DNA from: Sutterella sp.
GTDB taxonomy: Bacteria; Pseudomonadota; Gammaproteobacteria; Burkholderiales; Burkholderiaceae_F
Assembly: GCA_020025965.1 (NCBI GenBank)
Contig: JAHHRG010000064.1
Span: 1-10,424 of the forward strand
Direction of reading: 5' to 3'
Length of the DNA: 10,424 bases
The notes under the pieces are model-generated. The model saw nothing but the letters and a program-made list of their open reading frames with translations. It was not told where the DNA came from and ran no database searches. How positions within the stretch are numbered: the stretch's first letter is position 1; each line of letters begins with the position of its first letter. Of this stretch, positions 1 through 8,063 are shown in pieces. The position numbers were made by a program, and so were the translations under genes.

Positions 1-1
1 A

Positions 2-280
2 CGTTACGGCGTGATTCTGGCGTCGTTCGTCCTCTTTTTGCCTTTCATTCTCGTCATGATCGTTGACGGTTTTGTTCACCGTCGAATCCGTGCAGCACGA
101 ATGCAGGCGCCGAGACCGTCGTTATGGCGGGGAGCGGTGTCAGCTATGGGAGGCTTGCTGACCTTGTCGCTGACAGTCCCGATGGTGCCTGAATTGTCGA
201 TTGTATGGTTAGTACCGATTCCGTTGATAGGTGCTTTGGTTTTGAGAACGGCCGTTGTTTATTGGCATCGATTTTTGTAA
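2..280 (+). CDS. C-terminal part of a DUF4400-like conjugative-element membrane protein (5' end outside window)
   Basis: The reading frame is open from the left edge to a TAA at 278-280, so about 93 C-terminal residues are visible. A GTG at 11 could start a shorter protein, but nothing marks it as a start and the frame continues upstream. The fragment is hydrophobic. A membrane segment (LASFVLFLPFILVMIVDGF) is followed by a basic stretch (HRRIRAAR), a second hydrophobic stretch, a third near the end (WLVPIPLIGALVL) and an aromatic-basic C-terminus. The order 'LP...VDG.v.R..R', then a loop and two hydrophobic stretches, resembles the C-terminus of DUF4400 membrane proteins carried by integrative conjugative elements. 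This is recalled from the family pattern, not from an alignment. The gene is not functionally linked to the import locus and probably marks the end of a mobile-element segment. It could also be an unrelated small membrane protein. Confidence 0.5.
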   Translation, partial: RYGVILASFVLFLPFILVMIVDGFVHRRIRAARMQAPRPSLWRGAVSAMGGLLTLSLTVPMVPELSIVWLVPIPLIGALVLRTAVVYWHRFL

Positions 281-614
281 GGGTTGGGTGTTGTTGGTAT
301 GCAAAGAGTTGTTCTGTTTCGGAAAGGAAACGGAATCACGGGAAGAGGGGATATGGAAGATACTGAGTTTCCTCTATGAAAGACAGTATGTGAGAAGAGG
401 ACAGAACAACAGTGAACGGTGATTGCTCGTTCTGAACGAAAAGGCCTCGAAGAAGATTGTTTGAGCATGCTAATTCATCAAAATGATGATCGAAGGAAAT
501 TTGTGTTTTCTAGGTAGAAGTAGCTAGAGAAAATGCCAATGTACAGTAACTAGAGATGCAGAAGGAGAGAGGAGGTTTCGCTCTGAAAATACGCAGATTG
601 TTGTAATGGAGCTC

Positions 615-638
615 GATATCTAACCAATGTTAGATATC
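615..638. repeat. Perfect 10-bp inverted repeat with 4-base loop
   Basis: The arms GATATCTAAC (615-624) and GTTAGATATC (629-638) are exact reverse complements around CAAT. The stem is AT-rich and no T-run follows, so it is not a typical terminator. A dimeric DNA-binding protein could use it as an operator, or it could be part of the paired-hairpin boundary with the next repeat. Confidence 0.6.
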
Positions 639-658
639 TGAAACTACTAATGGCATTA

Positions 659-693
659 ACATGAAAACAACTGTTGAACAGTTGTTTTCATGT
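659..693. terminator. Near-perfect 17-bp palindrome, possible bidirectional terminator
   Basis: Arms 659-675 and 677-693 are exact reverse complements around a single G at 676. As RNA this gives a 15-bp stem with a TTGAA loop. The core CAACTG/CAGTTG is flanked by AAAA on the left and TTTT on the right, which is how bidirectional intrinsic terminators look. The core is not GC-rich, so termination would be weak. It lies between the mobile-element fragment and the receptor gene, where insulation would make sense. An operator or recombination site is an alternative. Confidence 0.4.
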
Positions 694-714
694 GTGTTAT
701 GAGGAAGACTTGTC

Positions 715-743
715 GACAAAATCGTTAAGAATTTGACAAAATC
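715..743 (+). promoter_or_regulatory. Direct repeat GACAAAATC, 20 bp apart, overlapping a TTGACA element
   Basis: GACAAAATC occurs at 715-723 and again at 735-743, a 20-base period equal to about two helical turns. The second copy overlaps TTGACA at 733-738, a perfect -35 hexamer. No good -10 lies 16-18 bases downstream, so the promoter assignment is weak. The spacing suits a tandem-binding regulator upstream of the receptor gene, but this is inference. Confidence 0.25.
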
Positions 744-773
744 ACAGCGTGTAACAAATTGTATATCTCGCAG

Positions 774-832
774 TGAGGAGTAATTGTTGATTCCTAAAAT
801 CGCGAACGATTCTCATTAACTCCTCATTTTTT
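774..832 (+). promoter_or_regulatory. Attenuator-like stem with T-run in the receptor leader
   Basis: TGAGGAGT (774-781) and ACTCCTCA (819-826) are exact reverse complements, and TTTTTT follows at 827-832. The enclosed loop is 37 bases and contains the candidate Fur box. The structure ends only 16 bases before the receptor start codon. If transcription begins upstream of 774, it could act as a terminator or attenuator in the leader. If the promoter lies inside the loop, the repeat has no RNA role. The long loop makes the hairpin weaker than a classic terminator. Confidence 0.3.
802..820. promoter_or_regulatory. Candidate Fur box upstream of the receptor gene
   Basis: Compared with the 19-base Fur consensus GATAATGATAATCATTATC, positions 802-820 match at 13 of 19, including an unbroken TCATTA in the right half. 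The site lies 28 bases ahead of the receptor start codon, where Fur would block transcription or the promoter. It fits an iron-linked uptake role, but no clear -10/-35 pair was found around it. Confidence 0.4.
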
Positions 833-848
833 GACTTGTAGGGATCAT

Positions 849-3380
849 ATGCATAACGCTTATAAGCTCTCTGCACTTTCGAGTGCTGTGATTGCCGCCC
901 TGACTTTTGCCTTGCCCTTGATGGCTTCTGAAGGCGACATTCAGGAAGAAAAACAGGCTGTTGAACAGGTTGCCGAACAGGCTGGCGAAGAAGTTGTTGT
1001 TCGAGATACGGCGGCTGAAGCCATGACTGCATTTAAGCAGTTGAATCGTCAGGATATTGCTAATCGTCCGAAGGGTGATGGCAATATCACCGATTTGTTG
1101 CGCAGTAATCCGAATGTGCAATTTTCCAATTCTTCAGCAAATAGTTTGAAGATGGGCGACATTCGACCGGGCAATATTTCGATTCACGGGAATGTGGCGT
1201 ATCAGAATAATTTCATGATTGACGGCATTTCTACCAATAGTGACCTTGATCCAGTTGGTAGTGTTAATCCAACCGTTACTCGAATGATGTCTTCCGACGA
1301 GCAGGGCTTTTATGTAGATACGAGCTTGGTAGAAAGTGTGACGGTCTACGACAGCAATGTTCCTGTTGAGTTCGGTGGTTTTTCGGGTGGTGTAATCGAT
1401 ACTCAGACGCGTAGTTGGTCCGGTGAAAATCATTTCAATGTGTTTGTTCGTGGCACTGATTCCGATTGGGGAAAAATGATTATCGACCCCAAGTTGAACG
1501 TCGATACTTCTTCGGCCGATACAGCGAGTCCCGCTCAGTTCCAATTGGATTATGAGAAGCGAACTGCAGGGTTTACGGGGGAATTTGGCATAACTGATAA
1601 CCTCGGTGTTGTTGTTGGTTATACCCGTCGTGAATCGAAGATTCCTCAGGTCAACGTAGGTGGATACCGAAATCATTTGGTACCCAATCTCTCCCCTGGT
1701 TATGGTTCCGACGCGATGATTCCAGGAGAGTCTGAATTTGTTCCTGCTCGTACGGAAACGCATAAACAATTGTCGGACAACCTTTTTGTTAAAGGTACGA
1801 TGTATGTTTCAGATGCTACAGAATTAAATTTGGCATTTAACTATACGAGTTTCAGAAATCGTGGTTTTATTCCCAAGATTGTAGATTCTCAGTTCGAAGA
1901 TTCTCACGACGGTTACAACCTGACCGGGGATATGAAGCATCGTTTTGAAAATGCACTGTGGACTACAACCGTTGGCTATACGTACATGTTAGACGAACGT
2001 GATAGTTCGAGTGAGTACATAGGTGTGCACGTCGAAAATCCCGATCCCTCCATTAAAGTGCCAGCTAGTTCCTATGTTTCTGGTGGCTTGGGTAAACTGA
2101 AGTCGACTCAGGAAGTTGTCACTGCAAAAACGATGCTTGAGTTCGATCCGTTCCAATACGAAAATACAAGTCATCAATTTACGGTCGGTGCAGAATATTC
2201 TTATACCGAAGGTACCTATAAGCGTCCGGAAAGTTATTACAAGTGGGACTTCCAAGAGTGGTTCACGCAAACTATTCGTTGGAAAGCTGGCGAAGCGAGT
2301 TCTGATTTGCAGCAGGTTGCACTCTATGGTCAGCACACCATGGAAGCCGGTGATTGGACTTTCCGTACTGGTGTCCGCGGTGAATATGATGATTTCACTG
2401 AAGACTTTAATTTTTCTCCGCGCCTCACGGCGTCTTGGGACGTATTCGGAAATATGGGCTCAATCCTGACGTTTGGTGCGAATCGTTACTACGGGCGTAA
2501 CATCCTTGCGTACGCTCTTTACGAAGCTCAAAATGCTGGTAATGAACAGGCTATGGGTTATGCGGATGAAAAAATTGATCCGGAGTGGGGCTGGACTCCG
2601 ATGAAGGATGCAGCGGGGTTGGACAGTTTGGAAACTCCATATAGCGATGAATTGTCTCTGAGCTTTACTCAACGTCTGCCGCATGACTGGTTGTCAACTC
2701 TGTCGTATGTCCACCGTAAGGGAAAGAAGGATGTTCGTACTTGGACAGATGCCAGTTCGCAACGTCATTTTGATAATACCGGTAAGAGCGAACACAATTC
2801 AGTTTCGCTCTCGTTGAGCAACACTAAACCGCTGACTGCAATCGGTGCAGATCATTACGTTCGTTTCTCCGCGGCTTGGCAGGAAACTATGAGTAATATG
2901 GGTTTGGATACCGGTTACGACGACTGGGATAAGGCGGTACCTCCCAATTTCGATCCGTCGCGTGTGGCACTTGACGGAAAATTGATTAGCGTAGATGACT
3001 TGGATTCGACCGATTACAGCATCCCTGTCAAGTTGATGTTGGAAACTACTCATTCTTGGAATCAGTATGGGGTGACTTGGTTCAACTTCTTGCGCTGGGA
3101 TGGTTCCAGAGATCAAGTTGTCCGTTTGGAAGCCAATGCTCGAACAACCGATGGCGCTGTGGTTCGTTCCTACAAGACGGTACATTACGAGGATCTTTGG
3201 GCTTGGGATACCAAGATTCAGTACCACCCGGCGTGGGCTAAGGGTCTTGAGGTTGGTCTTGAAGTTACCAACGTTCTCAATAACAAGAACGTTGCAGACC
3301 AGTTTGTCTACGGTGGCGAGACATATCGAGTGTATGAGCCTGGTCGTCAGGTTTGGCTCGAAATGTCCTACAACTACTAA
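849..3380 (+). CDS. TonB-dependent outer-membrane receptor (YddB/FusA-like by context)
   Basis: This 843-residue protein should bind a ligand outside the cell and bring it across the outer membrane using TonB energy. The ATG at 849 is preferred over an in-frame TTG at 831 because a GTAGGGA-type ribosome-binding site sits just ahead of it and the signal peptide then begins normally. Residues 1-26 form a signal peptide ending LPLMA. An acidic, glutamine-rich linker (28-46) leads to a likely TonB box, EEVVVRDT (47-54). The plug domain follows, with hallmarks near 90-140 such as ISIHGN and NNFMIDGIS. The rest alternates in the manner of a beta-barrel and ends in an aromatic residue (EMSYNY), as expected for BAM-assembled barrels. 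Neighbouring protease and ABC genes match yddB in E. coli and fusA in Pectobacterium, so a protein or peptide ligand is likely. Ferredoxin itself is only a guess. The gene is AT-richer than the downstream operon. Confidence 0.9.
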   Translation: MHNAYKLSALSSAVIAALTFALPLMASEGDIQEEKQAVEQVAEQAGEEVVVRDTAAEAMTAFKQLNRQDIANRPKGDGNITDLLRSNPNVQFSNSSANSLKMGDIRPGNISIHGNVAYQNNFMIDGISTNSDLDPVGSVNPTVTRMMSSDEQGFYVDTSLVESVTVYDSNVPVEFGGFSGGVIDTQTRSWSGENHFNVFVRGTDSDWGKMIIDPKLNVDTSSADTASPAQFQLDYEKRTAGFTGEFGITDNLGVVVGYTRRESKIPQVNVGGYRNHLVPNLSPGYGSDAMIPGESEFVPARTETHKQLSDNLFVKGTMYVSDATELNLAFNYTSFRNRGFIPKIVDSQFEDSHDGYNLTGDMKHRFENALWTTTVGYTYMLDERDSSSEYIGVHVENPDPSIKVPASSYVSGGLGKLKSTQEVVTAKTMLEFDPFQYENTSHQFTVGAEYSYTEGTYKRPESYYKWDFQEWFTQTIRWKAGEASSDLQQVALYGQHTMEAGDWTFRTGVRGEYDDFTEDFNFSPRLTASWDVFGNMGSILTFGANRYYGRNILAYALYEAQNAGNEQAMGYADEKIDPEWGWTPMKDAAGLDSLETPYSDELSLSFTQRLPHDWLSTLSYVHRKGKKDVRTWTDASSQRHFDNTGKSEHNSVSLSLSNTKPLTAIGADHYVRFSAAWQETMSNMGLDTGYDDWDKAVPPNFDPSRVALDGKLISVDDLDSTDYSIPVKLMLETTHSWNQYGVTWFNFLRWDGSRDQVVRLEANARTTDGAVVRSYKTVHYEDLWAWDTKIQYHPAWAKGLEVGLEVTNVLNNKNVADQFVYGGETYRVYEPGRQVWLEMSYNY

Positions 3381-3396
3381 TCTATAAGTAATAAAT

Positions 3397-3424
3397 GCCG
3401 GCCTCTTTCGGGAGGTCGGCTTTT
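3397..3424 (+). terminator. Intrinsic terminator after the receptor gene
   Basis: GCCGGCCTC (3397-3405) pairs with GAGGTCGGC (3412-3420), nine base pairs including one G-U, around a TTTCGG loop. TTTT follows. It begins 16 bases after the receptor stop codon. It should end or reduce transcription before the ABC gene, so the receptor may be made at a different level from the operon. No strong promoter was recognised in the 63 bases between it and the next start codon. Confidence 0.85.
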
Positions 3425-3487
3425 GGTGTATCTAAAAATTACGTTATTTCCCTGCTACAACCATATTAAAAAGGGCAGTTTTCCACC

Positions 3488-5173
3488 ATGCATCAACTCG
3501 GTAAATTCTGGCGTTTGGTTCGCCTTTTTTGGCTGACTAGCGAACGACGCGTGTCCGCCTACATTCTTCTTGCAGTTGTCATTGGGATGTCGCTTTCCAC
3601 CGTTTGGTTCAGTGTGAAATTGAACGAATGGAACGGCGCCTTCTTTAACGCGATTCAGAAGTTGGACGGCGAGACAATCTACACGCTTCTGGGCGACTTC
3701 GTTCTCATCGTTTCAGCTTTTACGGTCGTTTTGGTTTATACCGATTGGCTCAAAAAGAAGCTCATGATCGACTGGCGTACCTGGATGACGAAGGACGTGA
3801 TGAGCCGCTGGCTCACGAAAGACGCGAAGCACTACAAGCTTCAGCTAGCGGGCGTGCAGCCTGACAACCCCGACCAGCGAATTGCCGAAGACATCAACCT
3901 CCTGATCGATCTCTCGCTCGATCTCCTTATTTCGTTCCTGAGAAGCGTGCTCACGATCGTGTCGTTTGTCACGATTCTCTGGACTTTGTCAGGACCGTTG
4001 TCGCTCGACTTCATCGGTCTTGATATGACGATCCCGGGCTATATGGTTTGGGCCTGTATTGCGTACACCCTGATCGCAACGGGTATTACGCACTGGATCG
4101 GCAAACCCCTGATGAAACTTAACTTTGCGCAGCAAAAGCGCGAAGCCGACTTCCGTGTGGGCTTGGTCTCTCGCCTTCACAACGCCGAAGCGATTGCCGG
4201 CGCTCGCGGGGAAGAAACGGAAGTGAAGCGTCTCTTAGCCATCTTTATGACTGTGGCAGAGAACTGGCGTCAGCTCATGGACCGAAACCGTAATCTCTCT
4301 TTCTTTACGGTCGCTTTCGGTCAGGTAACGCAGTTGGTTCCGATCTTTATGGCCTTGCCGAAGTTTCTGTCGGGTGCCATTCAGTTGGGCGGTTTGATGC
4401 AGATTCGCATCGCTTTCCAGCAGGTGGCCACCGCCATCGGCTGGTTCATCTACTCCTACCGTGACATTGCCCGTTGGTCCGCTACGGTCGATCGTCTCTC
4501 ATCTTTTGAAGAAGCGCTTGCCACAGAACTTCCTGAAAAAGCCGTGAAGGAAAACGAAAAGGGCACGGTGCCCGTTTTGGCTGCGAACCTCAACCTCAAC
4601 CTTCCGTCCGGCAAAGCACTTTTGAAGAACATTGCAGTCAAGCTTTTCCCGGGAAAACTCACCGTTGTGCGCGGTGCGTCGGGGATCGGTAAATCCTGCC
4701 TGCTTCGTGCCTTGGCCGGATTCTGGCCTTATTACGAAGGAGAAGTGACGGCTGCGGCAAGTGTTGACAAGCCCGTTTGGGTCCCGCAGCGATTGTGGTT
4801 GCCGCCCGTTGCCTTGAAGGCTCTTCTTGCCTATCCGAAGGATCCAGCCACGATTGCCGCCGACGCTTATGAAAAAGCGCTTATTGACGTGGGTCTTGAA
4901 AAGATTGTCCCCGATTTGCTGTCCGAAGAGGGTTGCAACTGGTCCCAGCGTTTGTCGGGCGGTGAACAGCAGCGTCTTGTGATTGCGCGCCTCTTGTTGA
5001 CGCGTCCTTCCGTTTTGCTTCTTGACGAAACGACGTCGGCGCTCGATGCCGACAACACCGTCAGGATGCTTGATTTGATCAAAACCCGCCTACCGGAAAC
5101 GGCGGTTCTCCTTGTTTCGCACCAGCACACGGTTCATGAACGTGCGGACGAACTGATTGAAGTAAAGGCTTAA
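3488..5173 (+). CDS. yddA: SbmA/BacA-like ABC transporter with fused ATPase (YddA/FusD-like)
   Basis: This 561-residue inner-membrane protein is a half-transporter expected to act as a homodimer. The N-terminal part has several membrane segments (about 22-42, 66-84, 140-165, 185-203 and 268-300) and carries NPDQRI at 127-132 followed by AEDI, a hallmark of the SbmA/BacA membrane domain (ABC_membrane_2). The ATPase domain runs from about 360 to the end: Walker A GASGIGKS at 396-403, signature LSGGEQQR at 489-496, Walker B ending in D513-E514, and the switch histidine H545. All catalytic motifs are intact. Members of this family move peptides, peptide antibiotics or cobalamin-type molecules. 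E. coli YddA has the same architecture and about the same length. Beside an M16 protease and a TonB receptor, the likely job is to handle cleavage products or iron-bearing peptides. Direction of transport is not shown by sequence. The ribosome-binding site AAGGG at 3471-3475 is rather far (12 bases) from the ATG. The protease gene starts four bases after the stop. Confidence 0.88.
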   Translation: MHQLGKFWRLVRLFWLTSERRVSAYILLAVVIGMSLSTVWFSVKLNEWNGAFFNAIQKLDGETIYTLLGDFVLIVSAFTVVLVYTDWLKKKLMIDWRTWMTKDVMSRWLTKDAKHYKLQLAGVQPDNPDQRIAEDINLLIDLSLDLLISFLRSVLTIVSFVTILWTLSGPLSLDFIGLDMTIPGYMVWACIAYTLIATGITHWIGKPLMKLNFAQQKREADFRVGLVSRLHNAEAIAGARGEETEVKRLLAIFMTVAENWRQLMDRNRNLSFFTVAFGQVTQLVPIFMALPKFLSGAIQLGGLMQIRIAFQQVATAIGWFIYSYRDIARWSATVDRLSSFEEALATELPEKAVKENEKGTVPVLAANLNLNLPSGKALLKNIAVKLFPGKLTVVRGASGIGKSCLLRALAGFWPYYEGEVTAAASVDKPVWVPQRLWLPPVALKALLAYPKDPATIAADAYEKALIDVGLEKIVPDLLSEEGCNWSQRLSGGEQQRLVIARLLLTRPSVLLLDETTSALDADNTVRMLDLIKTRLPETAVLLVSHQHTVHERADELIEVKA

Positions 5174-5177
5174 TGTT

Positions 5178-8048
5178 ATGAAAATCAAAAATCATCTTTT
5201 TGCTGCCGCATTCGCGCTTGCCGTGATGGGGCTCTCGGGAACGCCTGCCGTGACGGCTCCCATGTCTCTTTTGCTTCCGGAAGCCGTAGCCGGCGAAGCG
5301 CAAGCGAATCAGACTTTGCCTTTGCCCGCCGATATGGTGCGTTATGAACTTCCGAACGGTCTGACCGTCATGCTACAGCCCCGGAAGGATCCGACGAATT
5401 CCTTGGAAGCACGCTTGGCCGTTCGTGCCGGCAGCGTTCATGAAGCCGAAAACGAACGCGGTCTCGCACACTTCGTGGAACACATGGCTTTTAACGGGAC
5501 AAAAGACTTCCCGGGGCAGACCGTTTTCAAGCGTCTGGAAAAACTCGGCATTATGCTCGGTGCCGACGTTAACGCCGTGACGTCACTCGGGAGTACTGTT
5601 TATAAGCTCTCTATTCCGCGCTATTCCGACGAAGCGCTTGAAGCTGCCGTTCACACGATGAGCGAATGGGCTTTCCACATCACGTTTGACGAAGCCGCTT
5701 TCAACCGCGAACGCGAAATCATCGTCGAAGAATGGCGTCTGCGTCAGGGTATTGGTTCTCGCATCAATAATCCCTTGCAGAGCCTTCGTTATCGCGGGAG
5801 CATTTCCGAATTCCGTGATCCGATCGGTTTGATCGAGGTTGTTCGCACGGCACCGGTAGAACGTGCCAAGGCTTTCTACGAACGTTGGTACGAGCCTCAG
5901 AACATGACGCTCTACCTTGCCGGCGACTTTGACGTTGATGAACTCAAGAAGATCATTGAAAAATACTTCGCATCAGAACCCCGTGGTACGCATACGACGC
6001 CTGTTGACTGGGGGCGCTTTAAAGTTGCGGACGGGAAGACTGTCGAACGAATCTTCGACAGCGAACAGAGCGATCGTTTCGTGCAGGTCATGATGCAGGA
6101 AACTTTGGAAGCTCCGAGCGATACGGTCAATACCCAGTGGCGAGATACGCTCGAACGACTCACCCTCGACATTCTCGATACGCGTTTTGCGCTCATCAAG
6201 GAAAATGAAGTCGGTAATCTTCAGATTGCCGATTCGAGCTGGATTCTGAGTCCTTCGCAGACGCAGGTTCTCATGATTGCTCGTCCGAAGTCGAACGAAA
6301 CTTATGAAAAGGCTTTGGAAGACGCAGGTCGTGAATTGGCCCGTATGATCGAATTCGGCCCGACGGCTGAAGAACTTGCTCGCGCCAAGGAAAAGCGCTT
6401 GGCTCTGCTGCAGAATCAGGCTGTCAATCAGGCTCGTTATCCGAACATCACCTTGGCTGACCAGACGGCTGACGCTGTGATTTATCGTCTGCCGGTCATT
6501 GACAAGGTCACCGAATATGAAATGGTGAAGACCTTCCTCGAGGCCGTGACGCCAGACCATATCCGTGCCGCCGCGCAGATGATGCGCGACTCGACCGTGA
6601 AGTTGGCAGCTGTGGGGCCCAATGACAAGGCCTCGAAGAAAGTGACCGAAAAGTCCCTGAAGGCTGCTTGGGCCAAGGGCGTCAATGCGAAGAACGTGAA
6701 GCCTTTTGACCTCGTTTCCAAGCCCGTGAACGTCAATCTCACGAAGCCTGATGTCAAGGCTTACGTTGAAAAAACCGAGCTTGAATCCCCGACGGGCGAT
6801 GGCGACTTTTATCGCTATAAGCTCGTGAACGGCATGACTGTTTTCATCTTGTCCGACGATAACCTCTCCGGCAATACGTCCTTTAATCTCCGCGTCGCGG
6901 GCGGTACGTCGGCAGTCGAACCCTCCGGTATGACCCGTGTACCGGCTGCTTTGACGTTGCCGATGCGTTGCGGTATCGGTGACCTGAAGCCTGTCGACAT
7001 CCGTCGTGCGGCTCAGAAGGCTAAGACCTCGATCATGAGTTATGCCGAACTTCTTCACCACGGCATTCGCAGTGAAACCTCGCTCGAAAGCCTGCCGACG
7101 ATGCTCTCTCTCTTGCGCGATCGACTGGAAGAGCCGCATTTCTGTGACGAAGCCTTGGCTGACATCAAAACGTCGTCGGCCAATCAGTTCCGTCATTCGC
7201 CGGCAGAGCGTAAGTTCATGGATGCCATTTCCGAAGACGCTTTTGTGAATGGTCGCGAACTCGTTTCTGGTGAAAAGGACATAGCCGCGCTTGGTAACGC
7301 CAAGGAGATGAAGGCACTTGAAGGTCGTCTCTTGGGCGATCCTGCGAAGATGACGCTTTATATTGCGACGCGTGAAAAGGCCGAAACGATCATCAAGGAA
7401 GTCGGTCCCTGGATGGGCAGCCTCACAAAACGCGGTGAAGTTGTCGATGGTTGGGTGGACGAAGGCGTCAGACCGGCAGACAACAAGGGCGTGAAGTCCT
7501 TCAATTGGGCGACGGCTCCGAAGACGATGGTGCAGATGCACTATCGTGCGCCGGCCGAATGGTCTCAGGAAATGGCCGATGAAGTGACGGCGATCGGTCT
7601 TGTGACGAATCTGGCACTTCGTGAAAAGCTTCGCACCGAAATGTCAGGTGTTTATGTTGTCTCAATGAATCAGCTTCTGGCCAAGGATCCTGCGCCTTAC
7701 TTCCTGGGACGCCTGAACTTTACGTCGGCTCCGGAACGCGCGGACGTCCTGATTGAAAAGGCGAAAGAAGCCATCAAGGAATTGGCAGAGGAAGGTCTGA
7801 CGGTACAGAACTTCAAACAGGCCAAGGCTATGTGGCGTGTCAACGAAGAACGCATGCGTAAGGAAACCTACTGGTGGGCCGATGCGATCGCTCAGACGGC
7901 CGGCAACGAAAAGGAAATCGAAGTTCTGGCTGATATTGACGACCGAATCGCCGACTTGGAACTCGGCAAGACCAACAAGCTCTTGAAGGAACTTCTGTCG
8001 GGCGAACCGATGGTCTACAAGCTCGTCCCCAAACAGTCCGGTAAATAA
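5178..8048 (+). CDS. pqqL: Periplasmic M16 zinc protease (PqqL/FusC-like)
   Basis: This 956-residue protein is a pitrilysin-family metallopeptidase. The inverted zinc motif HFVEH occupies residues 98-102, with E101 as the catalytic base, and the third zinc ligand is probably E185 in the stretch EREIIVEEW. A signal peptide occupies roughly the first 25-38 residues. The exact cut is unclear because the best A-x-A site (VTA) is followed by proline. The second half (from about residue 530) repeats the M16 fold but has no HxxEH, as normal for two-half M16 enzymes whose C-terminal half shapes the closed chamber. Length is close to that of E. coli PqqL (about 930). FusC of Pectobacterium, in the same family, cuts imported ferredoxin in the periplasm. 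The same job on an unknown imported protein is inferred here. The ATG at 5178 has AAAGG (5164-5168) at a good distance. The DUF3450 gene starts 15 bases downstream. Despite its name, PqqL is not thought to make PQQ. Confidence 0.9.
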   Translation: MKIKNHLFAAAFALAVMGLSGTPAVTAPMSLLLPEAVAGEAQANQTLPLPADMVRYELPNGLTVMLQPRKDPTNSLEARLAVRAGSVHEAENERGLAHFVEHMAFNGTKDFPGQTVFKRLEKLGIMLGADVNAVTSLGSTVYKLSIPRYSDEALEAAVHTMSEWAFHITFDEAAFNREREIIVEEWRLRQGIGSRINNPLQSLRYRGSISEFRDPIGLIEVVRTAPVERAKAFYERWYEPQNMTLYLAGDFDVDELKKIIEKYFASEPRGTHTTPVDWGRFKVADGKTVERIFDSEQSDRFVQVMMQETLEAPSDTVNTQWRDTLERLTLDILDTRFALIKENEVGNLQIADSSWILSPSQTQVLMIARPKSNETYEKALEDAGRELARMIEFGPTAEELARAKEKRLALLQNQAVNQARYPNITLADQTADAVIYRLPVIDKVTEYEMVKTFLEAVTPDHIRAAAQMMRDSTVKLAAVGPNDKASKKVTEKSLKAAWAKGVNAKNVKPFDLVSKPVNVNLTKPDVKAYVEKTELESPTGDGDFYRYKLVNGMTVFILSDDNLSGNTSFNLRVAGGTSAVEPSGMTRVPAALTLPMRCGIGDLKPVDIRRAAQKAKTSIMSYAELLHHGIRSETSLESLPTMLSLLRDRLEEPHFCDEALADIKTSSANQFRHSPAERKFMDAISEDAFVNGRELVSGEKDIAALGNAKEMKALEGRLLGDPAKMTLYIATREKAETIIKEVGPWMGSLTKRGEVVDGWVDEGVRPADNKGVKSFNWATAPKTMVQMHYRAPAEWSQEMADEVTAIGLVTNLALREKLRTEMSGVYVVSMNQLLAKDPAPYFLGRLNFTSAPERADVLIEKAKEAIKELAEEGLTVQNFKQAKAMWRVNEERMRKETYWWADAIAQTAGNEKEIEVLADIDDRIADLELGKTNKLLKELLSGEPMVYKLVPKQSGK

Positions 8049-8063
8049 GGAGTGATAAGAAAA

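Larger units (their letters stand above)
281..848. other. Non-coding, AT-rich intergenic gap with several inverted repeats
   Basis: No convincing gene lies in these 568 bases. Reverse-strand open frames here lack a good ribosome-binding site and run into the receptor gene. Positions 281-600 are purine-rich and contain a 10-bp inverted repeat (308-317 with 401-410) but no clear promoter. Positions 600-700 contain two strong dyads. Positions 700-848 hold a direct repeat, a consensus-like TTGACA and the leader of the receptor gene. No tRNA or insertion-sequence end was recognised. Confidence 0.6.

Noticed and set aside
308..410. 10-bp inverted repeat GTTGTTCTGT / ACAGAACAAC with an 83-base gap.
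   Set aside because: The arms are exact, but no other structure supports them, and a chance match of this size is possible in a region this long.
1134..1769. Minus-strand open frame of 211 codons inside the receptor gene.
   Set aside because: It has no recognisable protein features and lies wholly within the receptor's coding sequence.
3425..3487. Possible promoter (TTACGT, 17 bases, CATATT) between terminator and ABC gene.
   Set aside because: Only two of six and four of six consensus matches, too weak to list, although a promoter may be needed here.
5973..7541. Long open frame (522 codons) on the minus strand inside the M16 protease gene.
   Set aside because: It is antisense to a gene with clear family motifs, shows no domain or signal, and is explained by the codon bias of the + strand gene.
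5178..8048. PQQ biosynthesis, suggested by the PqqL name.
   Set aside because: No other pqq genes are present, and the neighbours point to protein import and cleavage.
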